DNA from: Anaerolineae bacterium
Lineage (GTDB): Bacteria > Chloroflexota > Anaerolineae > Aggregatilineales > Phototrophicaceae
Direction of reading: 5' to 3'
NCBI GenBank assembly: GCA_020849765.1
Contig: JADLAY010000008.1
Coordinates: 1 to 59,600, forward strand
DNA: 59,600 nt
Under the pieces are notes generated by a model that saw only the letters and a list, made by a program, of their open reading frames with translations, did no database searches and had not been told where the DNA came from. The position numbers and the translations under genes were made by a program. Shown piece after piece: positions 35,033 to 43,759 of the stretch (its first letter is position 1; each line of letters begins with the position of its first letter).

Positions 35033-36424
35033 CTACGACCTTCCCCCTGCCGTGAGGAACATGCCGGCGCGACCGAGGGCGATGTTGGTCGTCATCTTGA
35101 CGCGGGCGGGCAGCGAGGCGCCGCCGTTGAGCCGGGCGTGATTGAGCGCGACCTCGTTGACCATCCAGCGCGTGGCGAACGAGTAGAAGCGCCGCGTGTA
35201 GCGCCCCTTCACATCCAGATCGCGATCGCTGCGCTGATCCCAGGCTTTGCCGGTGTAGATGTCGCTCTCGATCTTGGCGTGGTAGGGCGTGCCTTTGATC
35301 GGGTAGGCGACGGTCGTGAGGAAGATGTCGGGGTCGCACTGCTTGAGATGCGCCACCGTGGCGGTGATGTCCGTCATCTGCTCGCCATCGTAGCCGAGCA
35401 TGATGAACATGCCCGTCTGGATGCCGTGCTGCTTGAGCAGGCGCGTCTTGGCCTGCACGTCCTCGACCTGCACCTTGCGCTGCATGGCGTCGAGCACCTT
35501 CTGGCTGCCGCTCTCGCTGCCATTCCACAGGCGATAGCAGCCCATCTCGGCCAGTGTGCGCACGACGTCCTCATTCAGGCGGTCGGCGCGGCTGATGCAC
35601 TCGAACGGGATGCGCACGCCGCGTTCCTTGAGCGCCTCGGCATAGCGAAAGAGCCAGCGCGCATTGATGGCGAACACGTCGTCCGCGTACCAGATCAGGT
35701 CGGGGTTGTAGCGCTCTTTGATCCACAGGAGTTCGTCGGCGGCGTCTTCCGGCGTGCGCCGTCGATGGGTGTTGCCGTAGACGGAGTGCGAGCACCAGGT
35801 GCAGGTGTAGGGACAGCCGCGGGCGTGAATGACGCTGACGGAGCTTTGCCCGTGGTGATCTTTCCAGGCGCGCATGTAGCGGGGGATGTCGATGGCCTCG
35901 CGATCCGGCCACGGGTTGGCGCTCAGGTCGGGGATGAACGGGCGCGGCAGTGTCTCGGCCAGCTTGCCGCTCGCATCCAGGTAGGCGATGCCCCAGATGT
36001 TGCTCAGGTCGTGCAGACCGTGCCTGGCCAGATGCGGCAGCAGTTCGGCCAGCGTCAGCTCGCCCTCGCCCTTGACGACGACGTCCGCGCCGCGCTTGAG
36101 GTAATCCGCCGCGTAGTAGGGCGGCTCCGGCCCGCCGACGATGACGGTCGCGCCCTGCACCTTGGCCAGCCGGATCATGCGCAGGGCGTTGAACTTGGTC
36201 ATCAGATTGACGTAGATGCCGACGACCGGCGGCTGCTCGCGCTTGAGCAGGGCGGCGAAATCGTCCAGGCTGGCAAAGGTGCTGTCGAAGACACCGACGT
36301 CGAAGCCCTCACGCTTGAGGTACGACGACAGGTAGAGGATGCCGAGCGGCGGGTACGGTTTCATCACCTGCCGCTCGTGCGGGTCTTCGTCCAGGTAATA
36401 GGCGTGCGCGAGCAGGATGTCCAT
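35033..36424 (-). CDS. B12-binding domain radical SAM protein
   Basis: A 463-residue enzyme. Residues 1-150: cobalamin-binding-like domain ('PPLGILYLSSYLKREGFDVGVFDSTFASLDDFAALL', 'GATVIVGGPEPPYYAADYLKRGADVVVKGEGE'). Residues about 190-400: radical SAM core with the 4Fe-4S motif Cys-Pro-Tyr-Thr-Cys-Thr-Trp-Cys (C-x3-C-x2-C), then 'LIWYADDVFAINARW' and 'YRLWNGSESGSQKVLDAMQRK'. The layout is that of BchE/hopanoid-methylase type enzymes, which methylate or rearrange unactivated carbon; the substrate is unknown. No cofactor-synthesis gene adjoins. Confidence 0.88.
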   Translation of the reverse strand: MDILLAHAYYLDEDPHERQVMKPYPPLGILYLSSYLKREGFDVGVFDSTFASLDDFAALLKREQPPVVGIYVNLMTKFNALRMIRLAKVQGATVIVGGPEPPYYAADYLKRGADVVVKGEGELTLAELLPHLARHGLHDLSNIWGIAYLDASGKLAETLPRPFIPDLSANPWPDREAIDIPRYMRAWKDHHGQSSVSVIHARGCPYTCTWCSHSVYGNTHRRRTPEDAADELLWIKERYNPDLIWYADDVFAINARWLFRYAEALKERGVRIPFECISRADRLNEDVVRTLAEMGCYRLWNGSESGSQKVLDAMQRKVQVEDVQAKTRLLKQHGIQTGMFIMLGYDGEQMTDITATVAHLKQCDPDIFLTTVAYPIKGTPYHAKIESDIYTGKAWDQRSDRDLDVKGRYTRRFYSFATRWMVNEVALNHARLNGGASLPARVKMTTNIALGRAGMFLTAGGRS

Positions 36425-36431
36425 GGAAATC

Positions 36432-36515
36432 AGCCTTTAGCTGTTAGCTCTTAGCTTTTAGCTGCAAGCCCGTGGCTATTTAGCGCTTGGCCAATGATTT
36501 TGGTCGGTGGCGGGA
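36432..36515. repeat. Heptad repeat tract
   Basis: Consecutive 7-mers cctttag, ctgttag, ctcttag, cttttag, ctgcaag (36434-36468), fading to 'tatttagcgcttggcc'. Same type as at the other listed gene boundaries. Confidence 0.7.
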
Positions 36516-36740
36516 TTAGGTCAGTTCGAAACCGGACGTCCGCTTGATGTAGTCGAGCACGTCCTGGTAGGCGCCCGGATCGGTGCTCAACAGAATCGAG
36601 TGCATCTCACCGTCGATCAGCACCTCGATGAACGATTCGCTGCCGCTCTCACAATGGCGGAAGCGGCTCGCCCGGTCGAGATTGAGGACAACGCTGACGT
36701 TGTTATCGTTCGAGAATTTGATCCAGGGGCTGTCTGACAT
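36516..36740 (-). CDS. Small hypothetical protein
   Basis: A 74-residue soluble protein without Cys clusters or membrane segment. It has a beta-strand-rich start ('VSVVLNLDRASRFRHC'), then 'ESFIEVLIDGEMHSILLSTDPGAYQDVLDYIKR'. AAGGAG lies 7 nt upstream of the ATG, an excellent ribosome site, which is the main reason to accept it. Function unknown. Confidence 0.65.
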   Translation of the reverse strand: MSDSPWIKFSNDNNVSVVLNLDRASRFRHCESGSESFIEVLIDGEMHSILLSTDPGAYQDVLDYIKRTSGFELT

Positions 36741-36942
36741 TCAGGTGCTCCTTCTTCTTGCTCGGCTTTATTGTAGCCCGGAAGGCAAGCGGGCTGCCAC
36801 GGGAACGAAGAGGCCAGCATACGGCAGGCTCGCGCGGGGCACATCCCCCGGGTGGGTACTTTTGCCGCCGTTGCTGCACAAAACACCAATTCGCCTACAA
36901 TGAAGTAGAAGCAACATGCACGATCTGAGGAGGGGGTGCTCC

Positions 36943-37695
36943 ATGGGCAACCAGAACAGCCCGATTGTCTGGTCGATCATCGCGGTCATCGTCGCGGTCA
37001 TTCTCAGTTTGCTGCTGGTTCCGGCGCTGCTTGGCACCGGCCCACAAGGCCCACAGGGCGATCCGGGGCCGCAAGGTGAGGTCGGCCCCGCCGGGCCACA
37101 GGGTGAGCAGGGTCTACAGGGTGACGTCGGCCCACAGGGCGAGCAAGGGCCACAGGGCGAAGCTGGCCCCGCCGGTGAGCCAGGCGCACAAGGCGAGCGG
37201 GGCCCGCAGGGTGAGCCGGGGCCGCAGGGTGAACCCGGCGTCGCGACGGTCGAGGATCACATCGTCTGGTACAGCCCGCTGGGGATGGTGGCGGATGAAA
37301 ACGTCTCCGGGCAAAGCCATCTCGTCATCTCGCGCGGGCCGTTCGGCAACACGCTGCGCGTGATGACCGATCAGGCGGGCGATCTGCAGTGGCTGATGCT
37401 GCCGCTGGCGCTGCCGGATAATCTCGCGATCAAGGGCGTGACCGTCTGCTACGATCTCTCCAGCGCATCCAGCTTCATCTCACAGGTGCGGCTGGCGGAG
37501 GAGACCGTCCCGCCGTCGGCGCTGGTCGTGTTCGACGACGGCACCGACCTGACAAGCACCGATCCGATCTGCGCGGAAACGACCGTGCCGGACTACACGC
37601 CCGGCGGCGCGCTGACGCTCAGCCTGCGCCTCAATTTCGCCAACACGACGGATCGCGTGGACATCGGCGCGATCGGGCTGGCGGTCGGATCGTAG
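36943..37695 (+). CDS. Membrane-anchored collagen-like protein
   Basis: A 250-residue protein: cytoplasmic start, one membrane helix (residues about 9-31, '[24 protein letters not shown]'), then 23 uninterrupted Gly-X-Y triplets (residues about 33-101) rich in Gly-Pro-Gln and Gly-Glu-Pro, followed by a globular C-terminal domain of about 145 residues, rich in strands. Such bacterial collagen-like proteins trimerise and project a globular head from the surface. The head contains two Cys (in 'VTVCYDLSS' and 'DPICAETTV'). The start ATG 36943 follows GAGGAGGGGG. Repetitive coding DNA could expand or contract. Confidence 0.88.
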   Translation: MGNQNSPIVWSIIAVIVAVILSLLLVPALLGTGPQGPQGDPGPQGEVGPAGPQGEQGLQGDVGPQGEQGPQGEAGPAGEPGAQGERGPQGEPGPQGEPGVATVEDHIVWYSPLGMVADENVSGQSHLVISRGPFGNTLRVMTDQAGDLQWLMLPLALPDNLAIKGVTVCYDLSSASSFISQVRLAEETVPPSALVVFDDGTDLTSTDPICAETTVPDYTPGGALTLSLRLNFANTTDRVDIGAIGLAVGS

Positions 37696-38303
37696 CGGGA
37701 AGAGGTGCTCAGTGCTCGGTGCTCAGTGCTGGGTACTGGGTGCTGAGTTCCGAGTGCTGAGTGCTGAGTTCAGGAGAGGGTTCACGGTGCCCGGTTCACA
37801 GTTCACGGTTCGGTCAGAAGGTGACGAGGGCTGACGGCCTTCGTAGGGACGATGCCTGCATCGTCCGCCGACCTTGTGTATTCCGTAGGCTTATCGCTTT
37901 GCGGGCCTGATCACAAACAGACCCGCTGTAGGGACGCGCAAACGAAATCACCGAAGGTCATGGCGCGTCCGCCGTACGCGGTTCACCGGGCGCAATACGA
38001 GCTGAGACTGAAGACGAGGGCGAGGCGCATAGCTCGCCCACTCGTCAGTTCCCCCTGCCCGCCGCGCGTGACGACGACATTTGTCATGGTCGACGGCGAT
38101 AGACATCACTGCGCAAGCTGGCGCAGGCGCGCTATCGTAATGATTATGAGGGAGTCTATCCGGCGTCATGCGCCAGGACGATATTTATATCCCTCCGTAG
38201 AACTGTTATTTCGATTAGTGGCCTCCCTTGATACCCCACTGGACGGTCTCCACCGCTCATCCGCGCGGTCAACGGGGGCAAATCACTTCCTAAGGAGTGA
38301 ATC
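37696..38303. repeat. 600-bp intergenic region with the longest heptad tract
   Basis: 37705-37767 is nine successive 7-mers (gtgctca, gtgctcg, gtgctca, gtgctgg, gtactgg, gtgctga, gttccga, gtgctga, gtgctga), continued to about 37813 by gttcacg/gtgcccg/gttcaca units. Further on are a 'GACGATGC...GCATCGTC' palindrome after TAGG (about 37844-37868) and a 'GGGCGAG...CTCGCCC' unit (about 38020-38042). The 172-codon open frame starting at 37852 translates these repeats and is not accepted. Confidence 0.75.
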
Positions 38304-38762
38304 GTGGGAACATTACAACCTATTTTGGCAAAGCATCCGTTTTTTGAAGGCCTGGGGGAACACCATCTGAAGCTGCTCGCCGGGTGTGCCACCAACGAGC
38401 GTTTTAAGGCGGGCGAGTACCTCTTCCACGAGGGGCAGGAAGCCAGGCGTTTCTACATTTTGCGTGAGGGTCTGGTCGCCATCGACATCGAGGTTTCCGG
38501 CGAAGGCACGGTGACGCTCTACACCCATGACGCGGGCGATATTATCGGCTGGTCGTGGTTATTTGCGCCCTATCATTGGCATTTCAGCGCCCGCGTCGTG
38601 CAGCCCGCGCGCGTGATCGCGCTGGACGGCGTTTGCCTGCGCGGCAAGTGCGAAACCGATCATGAGCTTGGCTACGAGTTCCTGAAGCGCTTCGCGGCCA
38701 AGATGAGCTACACGCTCGACATGACGCGTATGCAACTGCTGGACATGTTCAAGTACGCATGA
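38304..38762 (+). CDS. Stand-alone cyclic nucleotide-binding (CRP-type) domain protein
   Basis: A 152-residue protein starting with GTG 38304 (AAGGAGTG about 7 nt upstream). It is a single cNMP-binding beta-barrel: 'FFEGLGEHHLKLLAGCATNERFKAGEYLFHEGQEARRFYILREGLVAIDIE', 'GTVTLYTHDAGDIIGWSWLFAPYHWHFSARVVQPARVIALDG', then the C-helix. The helix-turn-helix of CRP/FNR is absent: the protein ends at the C-helix. In the phosphate-binding cassette the sequence is 'GDIIGWSWLFAPYHWHFSARV', so classical cAMP Arg/Glu contacts are not obvious. It could sense another ligand or bind a partner protein. Confidence 0.85.
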   Translation: MGTLQPILAKHPFFEGLGEHHLKLLAGCATNERFKAGEYLFHEGQEARRFYILREGLVAIDIEVSGEGTVTLYTHDAGDIIGWSWLFAPYHWHFSARVVQPARVIALDGVCLRGKCETDHELGYEFLKRFAAKMSYTLDMTRMQLLDMFKYA

Positions 38763-38817
38763 GCATCCGCGCCGCGCCGAGCAGCTGAATTCGCCCTCTC
38801 TGTCACCCACTCGGGTG

Positions 38818-38861
38818 GACGATACAAATGCCGGGACCCATCTGCCCGGCATTTGTACGTC
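38818..38861. terminator. Long hairpin downstream of the cNMP-binding protein gene
   Basis: GACG, a bulged A, then TACAAATGCCGGG (38818-38835) pairs with CCCGGCATTTGTACGTC (38845-38861); the loop is 9 nt. That is a 17-bp stem. No T-run follows, so it may be a terminator of weak type or an mRNA-protecting structure. Confidence 0.6.
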
Positions 38862-39032
38862 TCGTGCGCAAGCCTATATCGCAGCCGAACACGCCTCAAT
38901 CCGTTGCCCTACGCAACCGATAAAGGCTATGCTATAATCAGAACATGCGTTCTTTGGTTGACGTATGACAAATAGTCACCCTAAAATGAGGCGGCACGTT
39001 CGCCCGCCTATGCAGAAGAACAGGGAAGCTCT

Positions 39033-41495
39033 ATGACACTTGGTTCGGTTCGCCAGGTCAATATCAACCAGGAGATGCGCGACGCCTATCTCGATTACGC
39101 CATGAGCGTGATCGTCGCGCGTGCCCTGCCGGATGCCCGTGACGGCCTCAAGCCGGTGCACCGGCGCATCCTTTATGCGATGTACGACATGGGCATACGC
39201 GCGGATACCCCGTACAAGAAATGCGCGCGTATCGTCGGCGAAGTGCTCGGTAAGTATCACCCGCACGGCGATGCCGCGGTCTACGAGACGCTCGTGCGCC
39301 TGGCACAGGATTTCTCCATGCGCTACATGCTGATCGATGGCCAGGGCAACTTCGGCAGTATCGACGGCGACGGCGCGGCGGCTATGCGCTACACCGAGGC
39401 GCGCATGGGCATGATCGGTGAAGAACTGCTGACCAACATCGACATGAACACGGTCGATTTTGGCGATAACTTCGATGGCACGTTGAAAGAACCACTCGTG
39501 CTGCCGGCCAGTTATCCCAATCTGCTCGTCAATGGGTCGAGCGGCATCGCCGTTGGCATGAGCACGAACATCCCGCCGCACAACCTGGGCGAAGTGTGCG
39601 ACGCGTGCGTGTACATGCTGCGCCAGTGGGACAAGCTGGACGACATCGACGTCGAAGACCTGATGCAGTTCGTCAAAGGGCCGGACTTCCCAACCGGCGG
39701 ACTGGTCTACCGGCACGCGGACGGCGGCGAAAATGGCGAAGACTCGCTCGTCACCGCCTACGCCACCGGGCGTGGCAAGCTGACCATGCGCGCCAAAGCC
39801 CACTTCGAAGACATGGGCCGCGGCAAATCGCGCATCATCGTCAGCGAGCTGCCCTATCAAGTCAATAAATCGTCGCTGATCGAGCGGATCGCCAACCTGG
39901 TGCGCGACGGCAAGCTGGAAGGCATCGCCGACCTGCGCGACGAAAGCGACCGCCAGGGCCTGCGCATCAGCATCGAACTCCAGCGCGGCGTCGAAGCGAC
40001 CGACGTGCTGGCGAGCCTGTTCAAACTCACACCGCTGCAAGAGACGTTCAGCATCATCACGCTGGCGCTGGTCAATGGCGAGCCGCGCACGCTCAGCCTG
40101 AAGCAGGCGCTGCGCGTCTATCTCGATCACCGGCAGGAAGTCATCCGCCGCCGCAGCGAGTACGAACTCGAACGCGCCCGCGCTCGCGCCCACATCCTGG
40201 AAGGGCTGCTCAAAGCGCTCGACATGCTCGACGAAGTGATCGCGACCATCCGCAAGTCGCGCACGGTCGAGACGGCGCGCGAGAACCTGATCAAGCTGCT
40301 CAAATGCTCGGAGATACAGGCGCAGGCGATCCTGGACATGCAGCTTCGTCGTCTGGCCGCGCTCGAAGCCAAGAAGATCAAAGACGAGTACGACGAGAAG
40401 ATCAAGCTGATCAAGTACCTGGAAGGTCTGCTCGCCAGCCCGGCAAAGATGCGCGAGGTGATCGCCGAGGAATTGATCTCGATCAAGGATGCGTACAGCG
40501 ATCCGCGGCGCACGGTCATCGCCGACGGTATGGCGACCAAAGTCACCGCCGCCGACCTGCTGACGCCCAAGGAAGAGACGTGGGTCACACTGACGGTCAA
40601 TGGTAAGATCGGGCGCAGCTACGACACCGCCCCGCCCAAGGTGACGGTCGATACCAAAGAGCCGCCGCGCTTCATCGCCAACACGGACACCAACCAGATC
40701 ATCTATTTGTTCACGACGACCGGGCAGTGCGCGACGATCCCTGTGCACCAACTGGCGCAGATCAACAATCCGAACGAAGGCGCGGACTTCTTCAGCCAAT
40801 GCACGCTCAAGAGCAGCGACGAGGTCGCGGCCATGTTGTGCCTGCCGTCGTCGCTGGAGCAGGGCTTCCTGATGTTCGGCACCGAACAGGGCGAGGTCAA
40901 GCGCCTGCGCATGGAAGATCTGCCGGGCATGCGCTCAGACTCATTCAAGGTGATGGACATCGAGAAGGGCGACCGGCTGATCGGCGTGCACTTGACGACC
41001 GGCGAGGACGAGATCGTGCTGGCGACGGCGGAGGCACAGGCGATCCGCTTCGCTGAGGCGGACGTGCGCCCGACCGGCATGGGTGCGGGCGGCATGCGCG
41101 GGATCAAGCTGGCCGGTCAGCGCGACCGAGTCGTGGGTATGGGCATCGCATCCGACAAGCAATATCTGTTCACGATCACGGAGGACGGCATCGCCAAGAG
41201 CACGGCGATGAGTGAGTATCCGACGCAAGGGCGCGCGGGCAGCGGCGTGATCACGATGACGCTGGCGAAGGGCGGCGCCGGGCTGGCCGCGGCGGCGATC
41301 GGCAAGGCGGACGAAGCGATCATCGTGCTGACGAGCAAGGGCAAGCCGAAGTACATGCGCCTGAGCCTGGCGCCGGTCGGCAAGCGCCCGCTCAAGGGCG
41401 ACATTGTCATCTCGATGGGCGTGAAGGAGCAGGTGGCGAGCATCGTCAAGTATCAGCCGATGGTCGAAGCTCCGGAGAACGGCGGGGAAGAATGA
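39033..41495 (+). CDS. gyrA: DNA gyrase/topoisomerase IV subunit A
   Basis: An 820-residue type IIA topoisomerase A subunit: breaks and rejoins DNA with the catalytic Tyr120 ('[11 protein letters not shown]'). The winged-helix region '[28 protein letters not shown]' has Ala81 and Glu85 at the E. coli Ser83/Asp87 quinolone positions. The tower/coiled-coil and the C-terminal beta-pinwheel (repeats such as '[22 protein letters not shown]') are present. I could not find the canonical GyrA box (Gln-Arg-Arg-Gly-Gly-Lys-Gly); at its usual place is '[19 protein letters not shown]'. So it may act as gyrase or as a ParC-like enzyme. No gyrB/parE is adjacent. Confidence 0.88.
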   Translation: MTLGSVRQVNINQEMRDAYLDYAMSVIVARALPDARDGLKPVHRRILYAMYDMGIRADTPYKKCARIVGEVLGKYHPHGDAAVYETLVRLAQDFSMRYMLIDGQGNFGSIDGDGAAAMRYTEARMGMIGEELLTNIDMNTVDFGDNFDGTLKEPLVLPASYPNLLVNGSSGIAVGMSTNIPPHNLGEVCDACVYMLRQWDKLDDIDVEDLMQFVKGPDFPTGGLVYRHADGGENGEDSLVTAYATGRGKLTMRAKAHFEDMGRGKSRIIVSELPYQVNKSSLIERIANLVRDGKLEGIADLRDESDRQGLRISIELQRGVEATDVLASLFKLTPLQETFSIITLALVNGEPRTLSLKQALRVYLDHRQEVIRRRSEYELERARARAHILEGLLKALDMLDEVIATIRKSRTVETARENLIKLLKCSEIQAQAILDMQLRRLAALEAKKIKDEYDEKIKLIKYLEGLLASPAKMREVIAEELISIKDAYSDPRRTVIADGMATKVTAADLLTPKEETWVTLTVNGKIGRSYDTAPPKVTVDTKEPPRFIANTDTNQIIYLFTTTGQCATIPVHQLAQINNPNEGADFFSQCTLKSSDEVAAMLCLPSSLEQGFLMFGTEQGEVKRLRMEDLPGMRSDSFKVMDIEKGDRLIGVHLTTGEDEIVLATAEAQAIRFAEADVRPTGMGAGGMRGIKLAGQRDRVVGMGIASDKQYLFTITEDGIAKSTAMSEYPTQGRAGSGVITMTLAKGGAGLAAAAIGKADEAIIVLTSKGKPKYMRLSLAPVGKRPLKGDIVISMGVKEQVASIVKYQPMVEAPENGGEE

Positions 41496-41588
41496 GTTTG
41501 CCCGCCAGGGACTCAAGCCCCTGGCTATGGTTGCGCCCGGTAATGCTCTTTGCTTCTTAAAACCGGATATGTATGTTGCTTCGCCTTC

Positions 41589-41640
41589 GCCGCAGGCTCG
41601 AAGCCTGCGGCTGGCCCTAAAAGCCTGCTGGAAGCAGGCT
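41589..41640. repeat. Twin-hairpin dispersed repeat, copy 1
   Basis: GCCGCAGGCT-cga-AGCCTGCGGC (41589-41611) followed by AGCCTGCT-gga-AGCAGGCT (41622-41640). An almost identical element lies at 50418-50469. It sits downstream of the topoisomerase gene and may serve in termination. Confidence 0.75.
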
Positions 41641-41722
41641 GCAAAGGCTACAAACGGACGTACCCGGATTATTTTGGCAAAGACCATAACCGGGCTGTCC
41701 TAGCGGTCATCACGCGCATTTA

Positions 41723-41769
41723 GTCCCGTTGACGGGACACAACCCTAGCCGGATGGTTGACCATCCGGC
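41723..41769. terminator. Two hairpins with identical TTGA loops
   Basis: GTCCCG-TTGA-CGGGAC (41723-41738) and GCCGGATGG-TTGA-CCATCCGGC (41748-41769). They lie between the convergent topoisomerase and DUF1579 genes, so bidirectional termination is likely, although no T-run is present. Confidence 0.55.
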
Positions 41770-41791
41770 GGTCGGCGCATCCGATAGGCGA

Positions 41792-42340
41792 TTAACCCTC
41801 ATCCGCCCGCCGGTATTCGAGCGTCCAGCCGACGCGCCAGGTCTGGCCGCCATCCTCGGTCGATTCGAAGCGCCATGAGAACGAGTCATCCGTGATGTGG
41901 TCGAAGATCTCGCGGTGGGCCTTGTCGCCCTTGATCTGGCCGTCCTCTTCGAGGAAGCGCTGAGCATAGCCGGTGAAGGTGTGGCTGGCGGCGTCGTAGC
42001 TGCCGAGCCAGTTGGCGAAGCCGCCCGGCGAGGTATCGACCCAACGCTGCTCCCATTTGCCGCGGGTCGGGTTGTACTTGCGCAGGCTCCAGGCTTCGAA
42101 CGGCTCGCCATTGAGCGGGCCGAAAAAGTGCTCGAAGATCAGATGCCCACCCAGCTCGTAGGTGTGGCGGGTGTGCAGCGTCTCTTCGAGCCACTGATCG
42201 TGCGCCGGGTCGGTGAGCATCCGCGACTGCACGTGCCACTCGCCAATAAACCAGGCCAGCTCACGCATGTGCGGATCGGGGGGCGTGAGGATGACGCCGC
42301 TCGCCGACTCGGTGGGTTTGGTTCGTGCAGACGTCATCAT
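41792..42340 (-). CDS. DUF1579-like protein
   Basis: A 182-residue soluble protein with the DUF1579 pattern: 'MRELAWFIGEWHVQSRMLTDP' near the start, 'TRHTYELGGHLIFEHFFGPLNGEPFEAWSLRKYNP', 'WVDTSPGGFANWLGSYDAASHTFTGYA' and 'SFSWRFESTEDGGQTW'. The fold is a lipocalin-like barrel in relatives; the function is unknown. ATG 42340 is preferred over 42364 because GGAG lies about 8 nt upstream. Confidence 0.8.
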   Translation of the reverse strand: MMTSARTKPTESASGVILTPPDPHMRELAWFIGEWHVQSRMLTDPAHDQWLEETLHTRHTYELGGHLIFEHFFGPLNGEPFEAWSLRKYNPTRGKWEQRWVDTSPGGFANWLGSYDAASHTFTGYAQRFLEEDGQIKGDKAHREIFDHITDDSFSWRFESTEDGGQTWRVGWTLEYRRADEG

Positions 42341-42547
42341 CTCTGTGCTCCGCTGTGCCGTCAACTGATTTAGGTGGGTCTACTTCAAACACGCGGTACG
42401 GGGGAAATGCGTTCAACATTCGCAATGTTGGGCAAGATTGCGGGCAAGGCGGCGCCTTGCCCCTACCACGTCCGTGGTTTGTGTCGGGATGTGCCTGAGA
42501 TCAACTCAGGTAACCGACGCACCCAATGATGCGCAGCGCACGTCCGT

Positions 42548-43477
42548 TCACGATTTGCCGCGGCCAAGGACGGCGATGGTGACGCCGACGACGAGCACGG
42601 CGCTGCCGACGATCTGGAGTTCGGTCGGGACTTCGTCGAACAGCACGTAGGCGGCGAGCGCGCTGCCGATCGGCTCGACCTGGGCGGCGATGCTGACGAG
42701 CGTCGCCGGGAGGAAGGCGAGCGCGTAGTTGAACGACGAATGGCCGATCAACTGCGGCACGAGACCCATGATCACGATCCAGAGATAGCCGGTCGTGCTG
42801 TAGCCGGTGATCGACGTGCGCGTGACCAGGATCACGGCCAGCAGGATGAGCGCGGCGACCGAATAGACGAGCCAGATGTAGGGCATGATCGACATGCGTG
42901 GGCGCAGCGTGCGCCCGATGACGACGTAGACCGAGACGGCAACGGCGCCGATCAAAGCGAGGAAGGCGCCGTTGAGCGTCTGGCTGTTGCTGAAGTCCAC
43001 CATGCCGCCGCTGGCCGGGACGCCGATGATGACGCCTCCGACGACGGCGACGATGATGCCGACGATCACACCTGTGCTCAAGCGCGCGCGCAGGAAGGTC
43101 GCCTCCAGGAGCGCGACCCAGATCGGGCCGGTCGAGACGATGACGACGCTGATCAGCACCTGCGTCAGGTTGAGCGACTCGACCCAGGCGGCGAAGTGGA
43201 TGGCGAGGAACAGCCCTGAGATGCCGATCAGGAGCCATTCGCGCCGCCCCAGCCCGGCGATCTCGGCGCGGTGGCGGCTGAGCACGACCGGCGTGACGAC
43301 GAGCGCGGCCACGCTCAGGCGGCCGACGGCGATCACGAGCGAGGGCACTCCCTCCGCCTGGGCGTAGCGGATGAAGATCGACGCGAAGGACACGGCGATG
43401 ATCCCGGCCAGCAGCACCAGATAGACCTGAGTAGGGACGCGGTCAGACGAGGGAACCGGCGGCGCGGAAGATGTCAT
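42548..43477 (-). CDS. EamA/DMT-family transporter
   Basis: A 309-residue membrane protein with ten predicted helices in two EamA repeats (about residues 18-150 and 165-305). Typical elements are 'FASIFIRYAQAEGVPSLVIAVGRLSVAALVV' at the start and 'ATLVSIAAQVEPIGSALAAYVLFDEVPTELQIVGSAVLVVGVTIAV' at the end. It exports metabolites such as amino acids or drugs; the substrate cannot be read. It stands alone, with a 'GGCAAGGCG...CGCCTTGCC' palindromic repeat upstream of the next gene (about 42430-42475). Confidence 0.87.
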   Translation of the reverse strand: MTSSAPPVPSSDRVPTQVYLVLLAGIIAVSFASIFIRYAQAEGVPSLVIAVGRLSVAALVVTPVVLSRHRAEIAGLGRREWLLIGISGLFLAIHFAAWVESLNLTQVLISVVIVSTGPIWVALLEATFLRARLSTGVIVGIIVAVVGGVIIGVPASGGMVDFSNSQTLNGAFLALIGAVAVSVYVVIGRTLRPRMSIMPYIWLVYSVAALILLAVILVTRTSITGYSTTGYLWIVIMGLVPQLIGHSSFNYALAFLPATLVSIAAQVEPIGSALAAYVLFDEVPTELQIVGSAVLVVGVTIAVLGRGKS

Positions 43478-43759
43478 GGTGAGCGATCTCTTTTCGTGAC
43501 GACGTGGGCCGCATCATGATAGCATCCGGGCGCGACGAATCACAACGGCGGGTGCCATCGACATGCGATCCGAAGCCCAAAGTCGCTAAGGACGCAAAGG
43601 GAAATTGCTCGGTTTCGTTTGTGAAAATGATGACGATTGGGAGGGCGCATCTTAATTATGGGTGGCAAATATCGATAATAGGCCCAGCTGGGGGAACTTT
43701 TCGTTTACGTTCTTCGTCATAGTAGATAGTGCAACGGATCTCGAAGGAGAGGTTACGAT

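Noticed and set aside
37705..37813. CRISPR-like array
   Set aside because: The repeats have a 7-bp period without spacers; no cas gene is present anywhere in the window.
37852..38370. 172-codon open frame between the collagen-like and cNMP-domain genes
   Set aside because: It translates dispersed repeats, has no ribosome site and overlaps the well-supported gene at 38304.
38976..40799. 607-codon minus-strand frame opposite gyrA
   Set aside because: Antisense shadow; no family motifs, and the gyrA reading is unambiguous.
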